NCBI RefSeq assembly: GCF_017315985.1
Contig: NZ_JAFLVR010000027.1
Coordinates: 1-64,000, forward strand
Source of the DNA: Candidatus Enterococcus murrayae
Lineage (GTDB): Bacteria; Bacillota; Bacilli; Lactobacillales; Enterococcaceae
DNA length: 64,000 bases
Reading direction: 5' to 3'
How positions within the stretch are numbered: the stretch's first letter is position 1; each line of letters opens with the position of its first letter. The notes beneath the pieces are model-generated. The model ran no database searches, was not told the DNA's origin, and worked only from the letters and a program-made list of their open reading frames with translations. Position numbers and translations under genes: made by a program. This document shows positions 16,511-25,615 of this stretch, one piece after another.

Positions 16511-16882
16511 TTACCGCGGATCAATTTCCTTTAATGCTTTTTCTGGTACCTGATCACGACGGACTTCCTCGTAGGTCTCTACGTGTGCACCTTTATTAGT
16601 AAGCTTTAAGTAGCGATCGGTTTTCAACTCAGAAATGCCGCTAAACTGGATCGTGCGTGTCTTGCCATCTTTATTGGCAGCCAGCTGTTGATAGCTGGCT
16701 GTACCATAACTATTGACCGCCTGCGGTTTGGTTGTTTTTACATAAAGCTCACTTTTCGGAACTAACGGATTGAGCTGATCTAAGGTGCCAGCGACCTCAC
16801 TAGATGAATTTTTTGAATAAAGAGCTGCTCCGAATAATAAAATAAGGATTCCCAGCATTACGCCAATAAGTTTTTTTATCAT
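16511..16882 (-). CDS. YxeA-family (DUF1093) secreted or anchored protein
   Basis: 123 aa with an N-terminal hydrophobic segment (about 5-22) acting as signal or anchor and a small extracytoplasmic domain. The pattern ELYVKTTKPQAVNSYGTASYQQLAANKDGKTRTIQF, seen here in pieces such as YVKTTKP and DGKTRTIQF, together with YLKLTNKGAHVETYEEV matches the YxeA family, an OB-fold-like group of unknown function. Monocistronic. Confidence 0.82.
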   Translation of the reverse strand: MIKKLIGVMLGILILLFGAALYSKNSSSEVAGTLDQLNPLVPKSELYVKTTKPQAVNSYGTASYQQLAANKDGKTRTIQFSGISELKTDRYLKLTNKGAHVETYEEVRRDQVPEKALKEIDPR

Positions 16883-17000
16883 AGATCGATTGATCGTCCT
16901 TTCAAATTTGATACATTTAGCTTATCAAGTCTGAAGCCTTTAAAAATCGGGCGAGGGACCTATCTGAGACTAACAAAACTGTCACAATGCTAGCAGGATG

Positions 17001-17054
17001 TTGAAGTAATGATGGAGAGTGGGTATACTTTATATAGGAAAGAAAGCGCTTTGA
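17001..17054 (+). promoter_or_regulatory. Promoter with downstream cre (CcpA) site
   Basis: -35 TTGAAG (17001-17006), 17-bp spacer and -10 TATACT (17024-17029). AGAAAGCGCTTTGA at 17041-17054 closely matches the catabolite-response element and lies just after the expected start point, where CcpA would repress. The next gene is the aldolase/transaldolase. Confidence 0.7.
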
Positions 17055-17121
17055 AAAATGGATGTCGAGTAGGTGCAATTGAGACTGTTGCTGATGGAAC
17101 AACCTAGTATAGGAGGAAAAG

Positions 17122-17775
17122 ATGAAGTTTTTTCTAGACACGGCGAATAGTGAAGAGATCGAGCGGATCAATCGATTGGGCTTGGTAGACGGTGTAACAA
17201 CGAATCCGACGATCATCGCCAAGGAAGGCAAGAATTTTGAGACGGTTATCAAAGAAATTTGTGCGCTGGTCCCTGGGCCAGTCAGCGCAGAGGTTACATC
17301 CTTAGATAGTGCAGGAATGATTCGCGAGGCAAGAGAGATTAGTCAATGGGCGAAGAATATCGTAGTCAAAATTCCCATGACAGAAGCAGGTCTTCAGGCG
17401 GTTCATACGATTTCAAAGGAAGGGATCAAGACCAATGTCACATTGATTTTCTCTGCAGCGCAGGGCTTGATGGCGGCTAAAGCCGGGGCAACGTATGTCA
17501 GTCCATTCTTAGGCAGGTTGGATGATATTGCTTCGGACGGTATTCAGCTGGTCAGTGATTTACGAGAAATCTTTGATATCTATGACTTTGATACAGAGAT
17601 CATTGCGGCAAGTGTCCGTCATCTGGGACATGTAGAGGAGGCTGCTTTGGCAGGATCAGATATTGCGACTATACCGGGAAACTTATTCCCCAAATTATGG
17701 AGTCATCCATTAACGACAAATGGAATTGCTCAATTTGAAGCCGATTGGCAAGCATTTCAAGAAAAGCAAGAATAA
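17122..17775 (+). CDS. Fructose-6-phosphate aldolase / small transaldolase (TalC-type)
   Basis: 217-aa class I aldolase of the TalC/Fsa subfamily. The start [16 protein letters not shown], the motif [13 protein letters not shown] (24-36) and the Schiff-base lysine in VVKIPMT (K83) are diagnostic; the C-terminal region [16 protein letters not shown] is typical. It acts in the cytoplasm on sugar phosphates, either cleaving fructose 6-phosphate or transferring dihydroxyacetone units; short members cannot be assigned to one reaction by sequence alone. AGGAGGAAAAG precedes the ATG. The cre site upstream suggests glucose repression. It is a single-gene unit. Confidence 0.88.
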   Translation: MKFFLDTANSEEIERINRLGLVDGVTTNPTIIAKEGKNFETVIKEICALVPGPVSAEVTSLDSAGMIREAREISQWAKNIVVKIPMTEAGLQAVHTISKEGIKTNVTLIFSAAQGLMAAKAGATYVSPFLGRLDDIASDGIQLVSDLREIFDIYDFDTEIIAASVRHLGHVEEAALAGSDIATIPGNLFPKLWSHPLTTNGIAQFEADWQAFQEKQE

Positions 17776-17823
17776 AAAGATCAGTGAGCAAAAGGTAATT
17801 TTTTGCTCACTGATCTTTTTTTA
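17774..17823. terminator. Bidirectional terminator
   Basis: Perfect stem AAAAAGATCAGTGAGCAAAA with its complement and T-runs on both sides, between the transaldolase and the convergent LPXTG gene. Confidence 0.85.
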
Positions 17824-18870
17824 TTTTTTGCGATTTCGGCGAACCATAATAAAGGCGATAAGCGCTAGAATAATAACGCCAGCCACGGTCAACCAGGTTT
17901 TTCTTTCTTCACCGGTTTTTGGTAAAATGCCTAAAATTTTATCATTTTTATTATCGTCAGCCGGTGCTTTGTTTTCAGCACTATTCGTCGATGAGACAGA
18001 TTGCCCTGAAGTTGTCCCAGAATTTGTGTCATTCGTTGTCGTGCTTGGGGTTACTCCATTGCGAATATCATCATCATCAGCGTAACGACTGATCCAAGCA
18101 ATGATTCCAGGGAAGAAGGAATTGCCTGTGCCGATCATTTCCTCTTGAATTGGAGAAATGTATTTCAATACGTTGATCAGCTCTTCGCGGCTCATCTTGC
18201 GAACTGCCATAAATGAACTATCGCTAGGGTAAAGAGCATTTAAGTAGGCTTGCAAACTGTCGATGTCATCGATCATTTCTATGGCATTGCTGTAGCTATT
18301 AGGATCAAAATTCAAAATATTTTCGATCTTATCCCAAGAGAGCGTTTTGTCCTTGTACAAGGCATTCACTATGCGAGCGTATCCGCCGATGTCTAATCCG
18401 AAAGTGTCACCGCTCATTCTCATGCAAAGAGTCATAGCGTTTGTTAATTGTTGATCGGAAAAATTATTAATTTCTTTTTCTGTAAAATAGTCCTTCAATG
18501 ATGGATCTTTTAAGGTTTCGCGAAGTTTGTCAGGATTTAATTCATCGTTGACAGGAGTATCTGTCTTTTTCACACCCATCTCTTTTTCTACTTTTTTAAT
18601 GGTTTTTTCTTTCGCTTTCTCAATATCCTTTACCTCTACATTTTCTACTTCGCTTGAGGAGGTAGTGGTGGCACTTGTCTCTTCACTTGTTGCGGTGGTG
18701 CTTGATTCTTCAGTAGCGGTACTGTCACTTTGATTCTCCGATGTTGTGTCTGTGGTCGTCTGTTCTGTAGCGGCAGTTGAATCTTCCGATTTATTTATAG
18801 CCTCGGTTTCAGCATTCGCATTCAGGGGGAATAAAAACAATAGCGCACATGTTAACAAAATTTTTTTCAT
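17821..18870 (-). CDS. LPXTG-anchored surface protein, Ser/Thr-rich
   Basis: 349-aa wall-anchored protein. N-terminal signal peptide (about 1-21), an S/T/E-rich low-complexity stretch (about 22-80), a short charged helical piece (VKDIEKAKEKTIKKVEKEMG), a unique globular part (about 95-260), a linker, then the sortase motif LPKTG (316-320) with membrane helix and RRNRKK tail. ATG 18870 is preferred over a TTG one codon upstream because AAGGAG is well spaced. The globular part matches nothing I recognise. Confidence 0.85.
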   Translation of the reverse strand: MKKILLTCALLFLFPLNANAETEAINKSEDSTAATEQTTTDTTSENQSDSTATEESSTTATSEETSATTTSSSEVENVEVKDIEKAKEKTIKKVEKEMGVKKTDTPVNDELNPDKLRETLKDPSLKDYFTEKEINNFSDQQLTNAMTLCMRMSGDTFGLDIGGYARIVNALYKDKTLSWDKIENILNFDPNSYSNAIEMIDDIDSLQAYLNALYPSDSSFMAVRKMSREELINVLKYISPIQEEMIGTGNSFFPGIIAWISRYADDDDIRNGVTPSTTTNDTNSGTTSGQSVSSTNSAENKAPADDNKNDKILGILPKTGEERKTWLTVAGVIILALIAFIMVRRNRKK

Positions 18871-18955
18871 CAAAAATCACTCCTTAATCATTTCGTAACA
18901 TTATTGTAACATAAGAAATGTATCTGTAAAGTGAAATGTGAAATATTTTTCAAAA

Positions 18956-19879
18956 TTATTTTGCAGGGCGATAACCAGCCCTTTTTGCTTCCTCGATAGT
19001 TTTGAACCAAGCTCTTGGATTTGTCGTATTGTTGTAATATTTGCTGCCTGGTAAATGATAGACCCCGCTTTTTGACCCTTTGATTAGTCCTTTCCCCTCA
19101 CTATCGACATATTCCTTTTCAGAGGAGGTCGTTGAGGAGGCAGAAGTGGAGGCGCTAGTTCCAATTGTACTGGTGCCGTCTGCATAATTCAGAGTCACGC
19201 CATCCTGCACGTTAAAAATGTAAACATTGAAGTGTACATCATCGCTTCCGATTGATTGAGCCATCATATGAACCCCTCGTGCCAACAATTCGTCACCGCG
19301 AAAAACGGGGATGACAGAATAACGAACATAATTCTTATTACTTTTTTCTAGGTAATATTTAATATCCATTTCAAAACGCAGCATCTCAGGACTGTTCAAT
19401 TGGCGAGTACCGGTGATCAAATTTTTCCAGTTGGCATTTTGTCCGGTTAATTGGAAGCCAATCAAATGAGAACGATTAAACAGATATTGCCCGTTGACTT
19501 TTTTATTGTGCCAGCCAGTGGGAGTGACACTTGAGATTTCTCCGCGTTTTTCCGTCGGCATCAATTTTTTGTTCAATAAGGCTTCAGCAACTGTCGCTCG
19601 ATTCAGGTGATCCAAGTCGCCGAATTCTTCCCATGGTCCCTTTGCGGTACTGAGGTCCTCTTTGGAAAAGGTCGGGTCATTTTGGTTGATCTCGATCGTT
19701 TGAGTGCCCTCATATTCAAGCTCGGCTAAATCTTGCTGCGCTGAAACGACGGACTTTTGAGATTGACTCGTTGCTGCGGGTGCTGATGTTGGTGCTTGGA
19801 TCTGATCTTTTACGCTATAAACAGCGAAACTAGCTGCCGCAACAAGCATCGCAGCAACTAGTTTAGTTTTCTTTGACAA
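18956..19879 (-). CDS. Secreted DNA/RNA non-specific endonuclease
   Basis: 307-aa nuclease of the beta-beta-alpha metal (NucA/EndA) family. N-terminal hydrophobic segment (about 7-24) directs export or anchoring. The catalytic motif reads NRSHLIGFQLTG (general base H138) instead of DRGH, as in streptococcal/enterococcal secreted DNases; N150-W151-K152-N153 carries the metal-binding Asn. The C-terminal 45 residues (GVYHLPGSKYYNNT then RAWFKTIEEAKRAGYRPAK) form a small sunset-type domain. TTG start, with GAGG 8 nt upstream. Likely role: digestion of extracellular DNA. Confidence 0.88.
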   Translation of the reverse strand: MSKKTKLVAAMLVAAASFAVYSVKDQIQAPTSAPAATSQSQKSVVSAQQDLAELEYEGTQTIEINQNDPTFSKEDLSTAKGPWEEFGDLDHLNRATVAEALLNKKLMPTEKRGEISSVTPTGWHNKKVNGQYLFNRSHLIGFQLTGQNANWKNLITGTRQLNSPEMLRFEMDIKYYLEKSNKNYVRYSVIPVFRGDELLARGVHMMAQSIGSDDVHFNVYIFNVQDGVTLNYADGTSTIGTSASTSASSTTSSEKEYVDSEGKGLIKGSKSGVYHLPGSKYYNNTTNPRAWFKTIEEAKRAGYRPAK

Positions 19880-19941
19880 TGTTTTTTCCTCAATTCTACT
19901 TTATCTGGCAAAACTTAGTAGGCATGTGCCGGTACTTCTAG

Positions 19942-20256
19942 TTACTCTGGGGCGCCAATAATCTTGATGTACTCATCAGGATTCATGATTTCAAAATGTT
20001 TCGCAACGAGCTGGTTCCGTTTGTTGCGGCGACCTTCGATGTGGATCATATATTTATTTTCCGGCAAGCGAAAAACATAGCCGGAAAGATAGCGGTCCTT
20101 AATCAAGACTTCGGTTTTTTCTTCCCCATTACTCATAATCAAAAGGGACATCATGATCGGTTTTTCCTGCAGTAAAATGGTTTTCTCCAATAATCCGCGA
20201 TATTCTTCCAAAAAATCACTTCCTTCTATAAAAAATCTATAGCTTGATTTTAGCAT
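19942..20256 (-). CDS. Small uncharacterised soluble protein
   Basis: About 104 aa, no signal peptide or membrane segment; a mixed alpha/beta composition with a basic patch (IEGRRNKRNQLVAKHF, about 76-91). I start it at the ATG 20256 because GAGG lies 5 nt upstream; a TTG six codons earlier is also open. Family not recognised. It stands between the nuclease and the divergent surface locus. Confidence 0.6.
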   Translation of the reverse strand: MLKSSYRFFIEGSDFLEEYRGLLEKTILLQEKPIMMSLLIMSNGEEKTEVLIKDRYLSGYVFRLPENKYMIHIEGRRNKRNQLVAKHFEIMNPDEYIKIIGAPE

Positions 20257-20502
20257 TTTTACCTCATAACTCAAAGAAACGTGAACAGTTCTCCTTTTTT
20301 ACAAAGAAGGGCCTGACACAGGGTGTTCAAAAATGGCAAACCAAGCGACAAACTAAAACGTTTTTTAAGCAAATCAGTCAAGTGTAAATTTTTGTCTAAA
20401 ACTGCACCGGTGTGTGCAAAACAAGACAGAGAAATGACTGGTTTCCTATGCTAAATTTAAAATGAAAAATAACTATATTTGAAAGGAGGTGGAACATTTA
20501 TA

Positions 20503-23500
20503 GTGAAAAAGGTAATAAGCATTCTGACCATCTTCTTTATTTTAAGTACGTTGCTGCAGCCATTTGTCGGATATGCTTTTGATGGAGATGAAGCTGCTTC
20601 TACTCTTACTAGCTCAGAGGATGAGCAAGCAGAATCAGCGGATGAAACTCAGAGGATTGAAGAATCAAGTGAAGAAGTTGTACCTTTCGATGAAAACGAA
20701 AACGTCACAACCTTAGATGAGGTTTACTATCCCTGGGAAAATGATGACAGACTCCGAATAACTCTTGATAGTGGAAATGCTGCTTATGTCACTCATAATG
20801 CAGCAAGAGTGGCACTTGTATCAAATGGTTTAGGTGGAATTGAAACACATTTTGAGATTAGAAAATTAGTATCACTAGATGACTGGAGACCAGTTGCTAG
20901 TTTTGTCCTTACCGGTAGTTCAACAAGTTCTAGTAGAGCTATAAGGTGGGTGACCGGCCTTGAGCCGGGAACGACCTATCAAGTTAGATGGTACTTTTAT
21001 CACATCAATCCAAACTTGCGAAGAGTCGGGCACATGACTACCTTTACGACCGCTGGAAGGCCTGCAATGCAAGCACCTGTTGTTACTGATACAACGATCA
21101 ATTCAGCTACTTTTACCCAATCAGTAGCAATCAACGCGAATGATAGTAAGTATTTACCGACTAAGTTGGATTTATATTTAACCAACAAGTCAACAGGAGT
21201 GGTACAAACACTTAGCTATCCTATGAGTCAGGTAACTTTAGGCTATTCTAACCAGAACGAGATTAATTCACTTCGTTTTACGATCAATTCACTAGCAGAA
21301 AACACAGAATATAGCCTGCAAACGGTTCTTTGGACAGGGACTGGTCGAGAAGTCGGGAGCGATGATGTCACACTACCTCAGACGATTGATTCAAATAGGT
21401 CGAATTCGGTGACATTCAGAACGGGGTTGGACGAGTTGGCGATCACTACGGAATCGATCGAGCTGCCTTTAGGAAGTCATTCAGCAACGATCGATGCCAA
21501 AAGGATGATCAAAGAGGTCAAACTGCAAGGAAACGTCATCAACAGCAATCAATATTCGGCTGAGCTGATCAATTCAATTGAAACGCTGAACCCAGGATCA
21601 AGAAGAGCGGAAATCAAAGTTGATTATGGGGTTTATTCTAGTGTCGTGTCAGTTCCTGTTACTATCGTTTGGGGCTCCAGTATTCGTGTTTTGGGAAGCT
21701 GGTCAGCAAGTACGGATATGCGAACAATCGGTGCCTATACTTGGCATCCAAATGAAGGGATTACTTACGTTCCAGGACAGATTGCCAGTAGCTTAACGAC
21801 TAATTCATTGCCGCAGGCCGGGAACAATACGGCTGCAAAACTAAGTCTTTTTTCAGGAAATCAAGACATCACAATTGGTACCACAGCCAGCAACTTTGAA
21901 TTCGAAATCAAAGGAAATGAGACACCTAATACCGCCCTCGATAATTTCAAAGCGAAAACAAATCAACAAGGAATGCGGACCGCCTCCGTAGGTGATGTAG
22001 TGGAATCGTGGCATATCTACCAAAATAATGAAGCATCAGATAACAATATTCTGACCAATCGACAATGGAATGTGTTGATGGAAAATGAAGAAATCGTTGA
22101 TCATGCGGGTGGAAAAAACAGTATTTACTACGAGATAACTTCAACGGGTTTTCGTCCACTGGTTGTCAATCAATCAACAGGAATTGCCGGAACGATCACT
22201 CGCCATACGACGAACAATGAGTTAGAACAGCAAATAGCAGATTACTTGAATTTACCTTCAGGTGTTGCCCCAGTAAGCTTTGTCGATTATCCAGATCGAA
22301 GTCAGCTGGGAGAAACGACTGGGATAATTCGCGTTTCAGAAACACTGAATTCTGGAAAAAGGCTGTTCTATGATATAACGGTAGATTTTACTGTTACAAC
22401 AAGAGATAACTCGTTAGCTGTCGAAGCAAACCCGCAACAGGTTCAACTAGGGACAACGATGGAAATGATCGATGTCCGTACGCTGATTAGCCGAGTCACT
22501 TTCGACGGAATAGGATTGAACCCTGACGAATATAGTCTTGAACTGCGGGGAGAGATTGATACATCAATCCCTGGAAGCAACCGTCAATTACCTGTACGAA
22601 TTACTTATGGGACTTACACTACGGAAATGACTGTACCGATCGAAGTGATCTGGGGAAATAGTCTTAGAATCTCAGGCTCATGGAGCAATTCAAACGATTT
22701 TCGTACAGTTGCCGCTTATACCTGGCATCCCAATTATGGGATTACGTATGTACCAGGACAAGGTGCCAGCAGTTTGACTTCCTTTGCGCTGACCCAAGTG
22801 GGAGCAACCATCTTTTCTCGCTTGAATATTTTTTCAGGAGCAGGCGACATTACGATTGGAAAGAGTACTCGAAAGGATAGCTTCGAGCTTGCTGGAGGAG
22901 AAACTCCTAGTACTTTCGTCGAAAAATTTCGTACTCAAACCAATGGAAGTAATAGGTTTGAAGCTTCTATAGGAGATGTAGTGGAATCATGGCACCTTTA
23001 TAAGAGTGGACAGGATACAGGCAATAGTATTACCTCCGGCAGAGAATGGAACATTCAAATGGTGGATGAATCGATGACCGATCAAACAGGCGGGTTGAAC
23101 AGTGTCTATTATGAACTGACTGAAAGTGGTTATCGTCCACTAGTTGTTAATCAAACGACTGGGATCGAAGCTGAGATTACTAGACATACCACAGATACCG
23201 AATTGGATGCTTGCGTTAGCGACTACTTGGATCTGCCAAACGGGGTTGCGATAGTAGGGTTTGAAGAATATCCAGATCGAAGCTCCCTTGGTGAGACGCA
23301 AGGAAAAATAAAGGTGGAAGAGCAGCTGCTTTCCGGAAAGAAAATTCAATATGAAGTTGAGGTAGATTTTTCTGTGGTTGCCTCTGATGAGGATTGGATT
23401 GAAGTGACTATCCCGTTGGAGATGATGTTTTATGGGACGTCCAATATTGAGTCAGGCATCCAGTCGATTGCCTCACCAGAATATAGCTTTACCAATCATT

Positions 23501-23763
23501 CTACTGTTCCGGTCAAGCTGAGCATCGACAGTATTCAAAATGAAACCAATATCAATCGACTGCTGCTGCTGCATCTCCACGGGGAACCAATCATTTACGA
23601 TATCGACATTATCGTGGCAGGAAGAGTGATCAATAATACGGCTTTCGATATTTTGATGCTGGGTGTTGATGAGACTGAAAGAATCGGATTTACAGGAGAT
23701 GCTTTCTTTTTCCGTGAAGAAATCAATCCTTATTTTGAAATTGTCTTTAAGGTAACTAGTTGA
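20503..23763 (+). CDS. Large secreted surface protein with tandem 326-aa repeats
   Basis: About 1086 aa. Signal peptide 1-30, acidic spacer (about 31-65), two Fn3-like beta segments (about 66-185 and 186-308), then two tandem units of about 326 aa (about 310-635 and 637-955), each with a WGxSxRxxGSWS motif, GDVVESWH and a YPDRSxLGET turn. A final domain (965-1086) begins WIEVTIPLEMMFY and resembles the small secreted protein encoded at 24383. No LPXTG and no classical WxL motif, so attachment must be through the C-terminal domain or a partner. GTG 20503 is chosen: frames starting earlier translate the AAAGGAGGTGG ribosome binding site itself. First gene of a four-gene locus; adhesin or surface-layer role inferred. 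Confidence 0.85.
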   Translation: MKKVISILTIFFILSTLLQPFVGYAFDGDEAASTLTSSEDEQAESADETQRIEESSEEVVPFDENENVTTLDEVYYPWENDDRLRITLDSGNAAYVTHNAARVALVSNGLGGIETHFEIRKLVSLDDWRPVASFVLTGSSTSSSRAIRWVTGLEPGTTYQVRWYFYHINPNLRRVGHMTTFTTAGRPAMQAPVVTDTTINSATFTQSVAINANDSKYLPTKLDLYLTNKSTGVVQTLSYPMSQVTLGYSNQNEINSLRFTINSLAENTEYSLQTVLWTGTGREVGSDDVTLPQTIDSNRSNSVTFRTGLDELAITTESIELPLGSHSATIDAKRMIKEVKLQGNVINSNQYSAELINSIETLNPGSRRAEIKVDYGVYSSVVSVPVTIVWGSSIRVLGSWSASTDMRTIGAYTWHPNEGITYVPGQIASSLTTNSLPQAGNNTAAKLSLFSGNQDITIGTTASNFEFEIKGNETPNTALDNFKAKTNQQGMRTASVGDVVESWHIYQNNEASDNNILTNRQWNVLMENEEIVDHAGGKNSIYYEITSTGFRPLVVNQSTGIAGTITRHTTNNELEQQIADYLNLPSGVAPVSFVDYPDRSQLGETTGIIRVSETLNSGKRLFYDITVDFTVTTRDNSLAVEANPQQVQLGTTMEMIDVRTLISRVTFDGIGLNPDEYSLELRGEIDTSIPGSNRQLPVRITYGTYTTEMTVPIEVIWGNSLRISGSWSNSNDFRTVAAYTWHPNYGITYVPGQGASSLTSFALTQVGATIFSRLNIFSGAGDITIGKSTRKDSFELAGGETPSTFVEKFRTQTNGSNRFEASIGDVVESWHLYKSGQDTGNSITSGREWNIQMVDESMTDQTGGLNSVYYELTESGYRPLVVNQTTGIEAEITRHTTDTELDACVSDYLDLPNGVAIVGFEEYPDRSSLGETQGKIKVEEQLLSGKKIQYEVEVDFSVVASDEDWIEVTIPLEMMFYGTSNIESGIQSIASPEYSFTNHSTVPVKLSIDSIQNETNINRLLLLHLHGEPIIYDIDIIVAGRVINNTAFDILMLGVDETERIGFTGDAFFFREEINPYFEIVFKVTS

Positions 23764-23825
23764 TGGAAATATTCGGATCAGGTAGTCGGAAGCAATCTCA
23801 AAAAAGTTAAAAGGGGAGAGCCGCT

Positions 23826-24341
23826 ATGGAAGTAAAGAAGCCAAAATGGTGGAGAAATAAGAGGAATCGCTGGTTGCTCATCCTGGGATTGTTTTTATGT
23901 CTAATAGCAGGAGGATACATTTACTTTATTCAGCGAACGCCTGAGGTTGTGAGCAGTGATTTACTTCCTGCGATGGAAAAAAATCAAGACCGCTCTGTCA
24001 AAGACGTCGCGCAGGAGGTTGCCGATGCGAATTATTTTACGCTAAGCATTAATCCCAATGCCCATTTTTCAAATGGTGAGAGCGAGGGAACATTGCAGAT
24101 TATCAATCCTGAAAGCAACAGTCACCCGATTACGGTAAGCGTTGTTTTGGATGAGACAAATGAGGAAGTTTTTATGTCAAAGGCGATTCATCCAGGACAG
24201 GAAATTATGCAGGCCAAATTATCTAAAAATTTGCCGCAAGGGGTTTATGCAGCGACAGCCACAGTAACGATTTACGATCCTGAGACAGAAGAAAAACAAG
24301 GGGCAACAAAAGCCGCTTTGACGATAACAATCGATAATTAA
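23826..24341 (+). CDS. Membrane-anchored Ig-like domain protein
   Basis: 171 aa. Short basic cytoplasmic head (KKPKWWRNKRNR), one transmembrane helix (about 17-35), then an extracytoplasmic linker and a beta-sandwich-like domain (about 70-171) with the repeated strand pattern LQIINPESNSHPITVSVVLD and a final ATKAALTITIDN. GGGGAG precedes the ATG. It resembles in outline the Ig-like part of DUF916/DUF3324 proteins of WxL loci, but I cannot claim membership. It probably holds or presents the neighbouring secreted proteins at the membrane. Confidence 0.75.
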   Translation: MEVKKPKWWRNKRNRWLLILGLFLCLIAGGYIYFIQRTPEVVSSDLLPAMEKNQDRSVKDVAQEVADANYFTLSINPNAHFSNGESEGTLQIINPESNSHPITVSVVLDETNEEVFMSKAIHPGQEIMQAKLSKNLPQGVYAATATVTIYDPETEEKQGATKAALTITIDN

Positions 24342-24382
24342 TAGCTATTAATTATAAATAAGTATATAAGAAGGAGAAATAG

Positions 24383-24958
24383 ATGAAAAAGCATGTACGT
24401 TTAGCCACAAGTATCATCGCATTAACAGCACTCTTAGCAACAGGAGCTTCTGCTTCCGCCGCTACACAAACGATCGATGGAAGAGAAGGTGAGGATAGCG
24501 CTGTAGTTCCCGTGAATGGAATTATTGGTGAATTTGATAATACAACGCCTGGTCCTGATCCAGTAGATACCAATAAATGGATTAATGTCACATTACCAAC
24601 AACAGCATTGTTTTACAGCGAAGCTGGAAATGTAAGTAACTTAGTGGCTCCCAACTATACGATTACTAATAATTCAGCCCGAAAAGTAGACGTTATAGTC
24701 GAAGATGTGGAGAATCTGCAAGCAACTTCAGTAATCGATTCGTTGAGTATCAACACAATCGAGTTGATCGACAGCGGAGTAAAAAGCACAAGCTTAACAG
24801 GTACGGACAGCTTATTTGAACTAGACGATAATAGTAATGCCGCAGCAGCGAGCAACAGCTTCACATTTACCGGCTCTGCTTCTGGTGCCTTGACCTTATC
24901 GGATGAAGTTAATCCCAGCTTTGATTTGATTCTCAAATTTATTCCAATTATTTCCTAA
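24383..24958 (+). CDS. Small secreted protein sharing the surface protein's C-terminal domain
   Basis: 191 aa. Signal peptide 1-27 (cleavage near SASA-A), then VPVNGIIG, a P/D-rich linker and a domain starting W66 (WINVTLPTTALFY) with APNYTITNNSARKVDVIVED and a C-terminal NPSFDLILKFIP. The same order WI-VT-P-FY, SPEYSFTNHS, NPYFEIVFKV is present at the end of the 20503 protein. AGAAGGAG precedes the ATG. Likely exported and held at the wall together with the large protein; no Cys, no sortase motif. Confidence 0.78.
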   Translation: MKKHVRLATSIIALTALLATGASASAATQTIDGREGEDSAVVPVNGIIGEFDNTTPGPDPVDTNKWINVTLPTTALFYSEAGNVSNLVAPNYTITNNSARKVDVIVEDVENLQATSVIDSLSINTIELIDSGVKSTSLTGTDSLFELDDNSNAAAASNSFTFTGSASGALTLSDEVNPSFDLILKFIPIIS

Positions 24959-25018
24959 GTTAAAAGAATCTTTGGCTTTGAATGACGAGTAGGAGGGACA
25001 CAGATCATTTTTAATCAA

Positions 25019-25363
25019 ATGAAGTACCTGTTCTTATGGGCAGCAATGATAGGAATGATGGCTGTGATACTGCCCATTCCTGCAGAAGCAAACAATCGAA
25101 TAGCCGATTCTGCCAAGATACAGGTGAAGGGAAATATCGGCAGCACTCCTCAGGCTTCGGGGGAGAATGAGTGGGAAGAGCTTGTCGTCAAAATTCCCAA
25201 AAAAATCGAGCAGCGCGAACCAAACAATCAGCAGCTCCCCAAATTAGGACATCAGCAGATTAGGCTGTTGACTATTTTAGGCATTCTTTTTCTCGTGTTA
25301 GCGATGATCTTGACTAGTCAAGATCGTGTCTCAATAAAAGCTAGCCCGTTTAAAAGAGAGTAA
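25019..25363 (+). CDS. Mini-protein with non-canonical LPKLG sortase-like anchor
   Basis: 114 aa. Signal peptide (about 1-24), short exposed part with VKGNIG and W52-EELVVKIP (echoing VNGIIG and WINVTLP of the preceding protein), then LPKLG (73-77), transmembrane helix (about 82-99) and a basic tail. In csc/WxL clusters a small LPxTG protein occupies the same place. The anchor has Leu where sortase A substrates have Thr, so processing is doubtful or needs another sortase. The strong AGGAGGG (24991-24997) is 21 nt from the ATG but 6-9 nt from in-frame ATC/ATT codons (25004, 25007), so the real start may be earlier. Confidence 0.7.
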   Translation: MKYLFLWAAMIGMMAVILPIPAEANNRIADSAKIQVKGNIGSTPQASGENEWEELVVKIPKKIEQREPNNQQLPKLGHQQIRLLTILGILFLVLAMILTSQDRVSIKASPFKRE

Positions 25364-25374
25364 GCATACAGCGA

Positions 25375-25418
25375 TAAACGTAGATGAGGTGCTCAAATGA
25401 GACGTTATCTACGTTTTT
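25375..25418 (+). terminator. Terminator of the surface-protein operon
   Basis: Arms AAACGTAGAT and ATCTACGTTT around a roughly 20-nt loop, followed by TT and a short T-rich tail. Confidence 0.6.
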
Positions 25419-25615
25419 GCTTATGATTTTGATAAAAAATAAAACCTGCCATTAAGTTATTTATATGAAGTTCAACTGAGAAAATAAAAGCAAATGATGG
25501 TAAAATTTAATTATAAATTATCTTTATAATCAAAACATTATCTTATAAGCGTGTTTTTATTTTTTCGGGTATTGAAATGAGCTGACCATGGTTTTCACTG
25601 AAAGGTGGGGAAGAT

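Noticed and set aside
20360-20376. AAAACGTTTTTTAAGC as a cre site upstream of the surface operon
   Set aside because: Only the central CG with A/T runs fits; the outer positions do not match.
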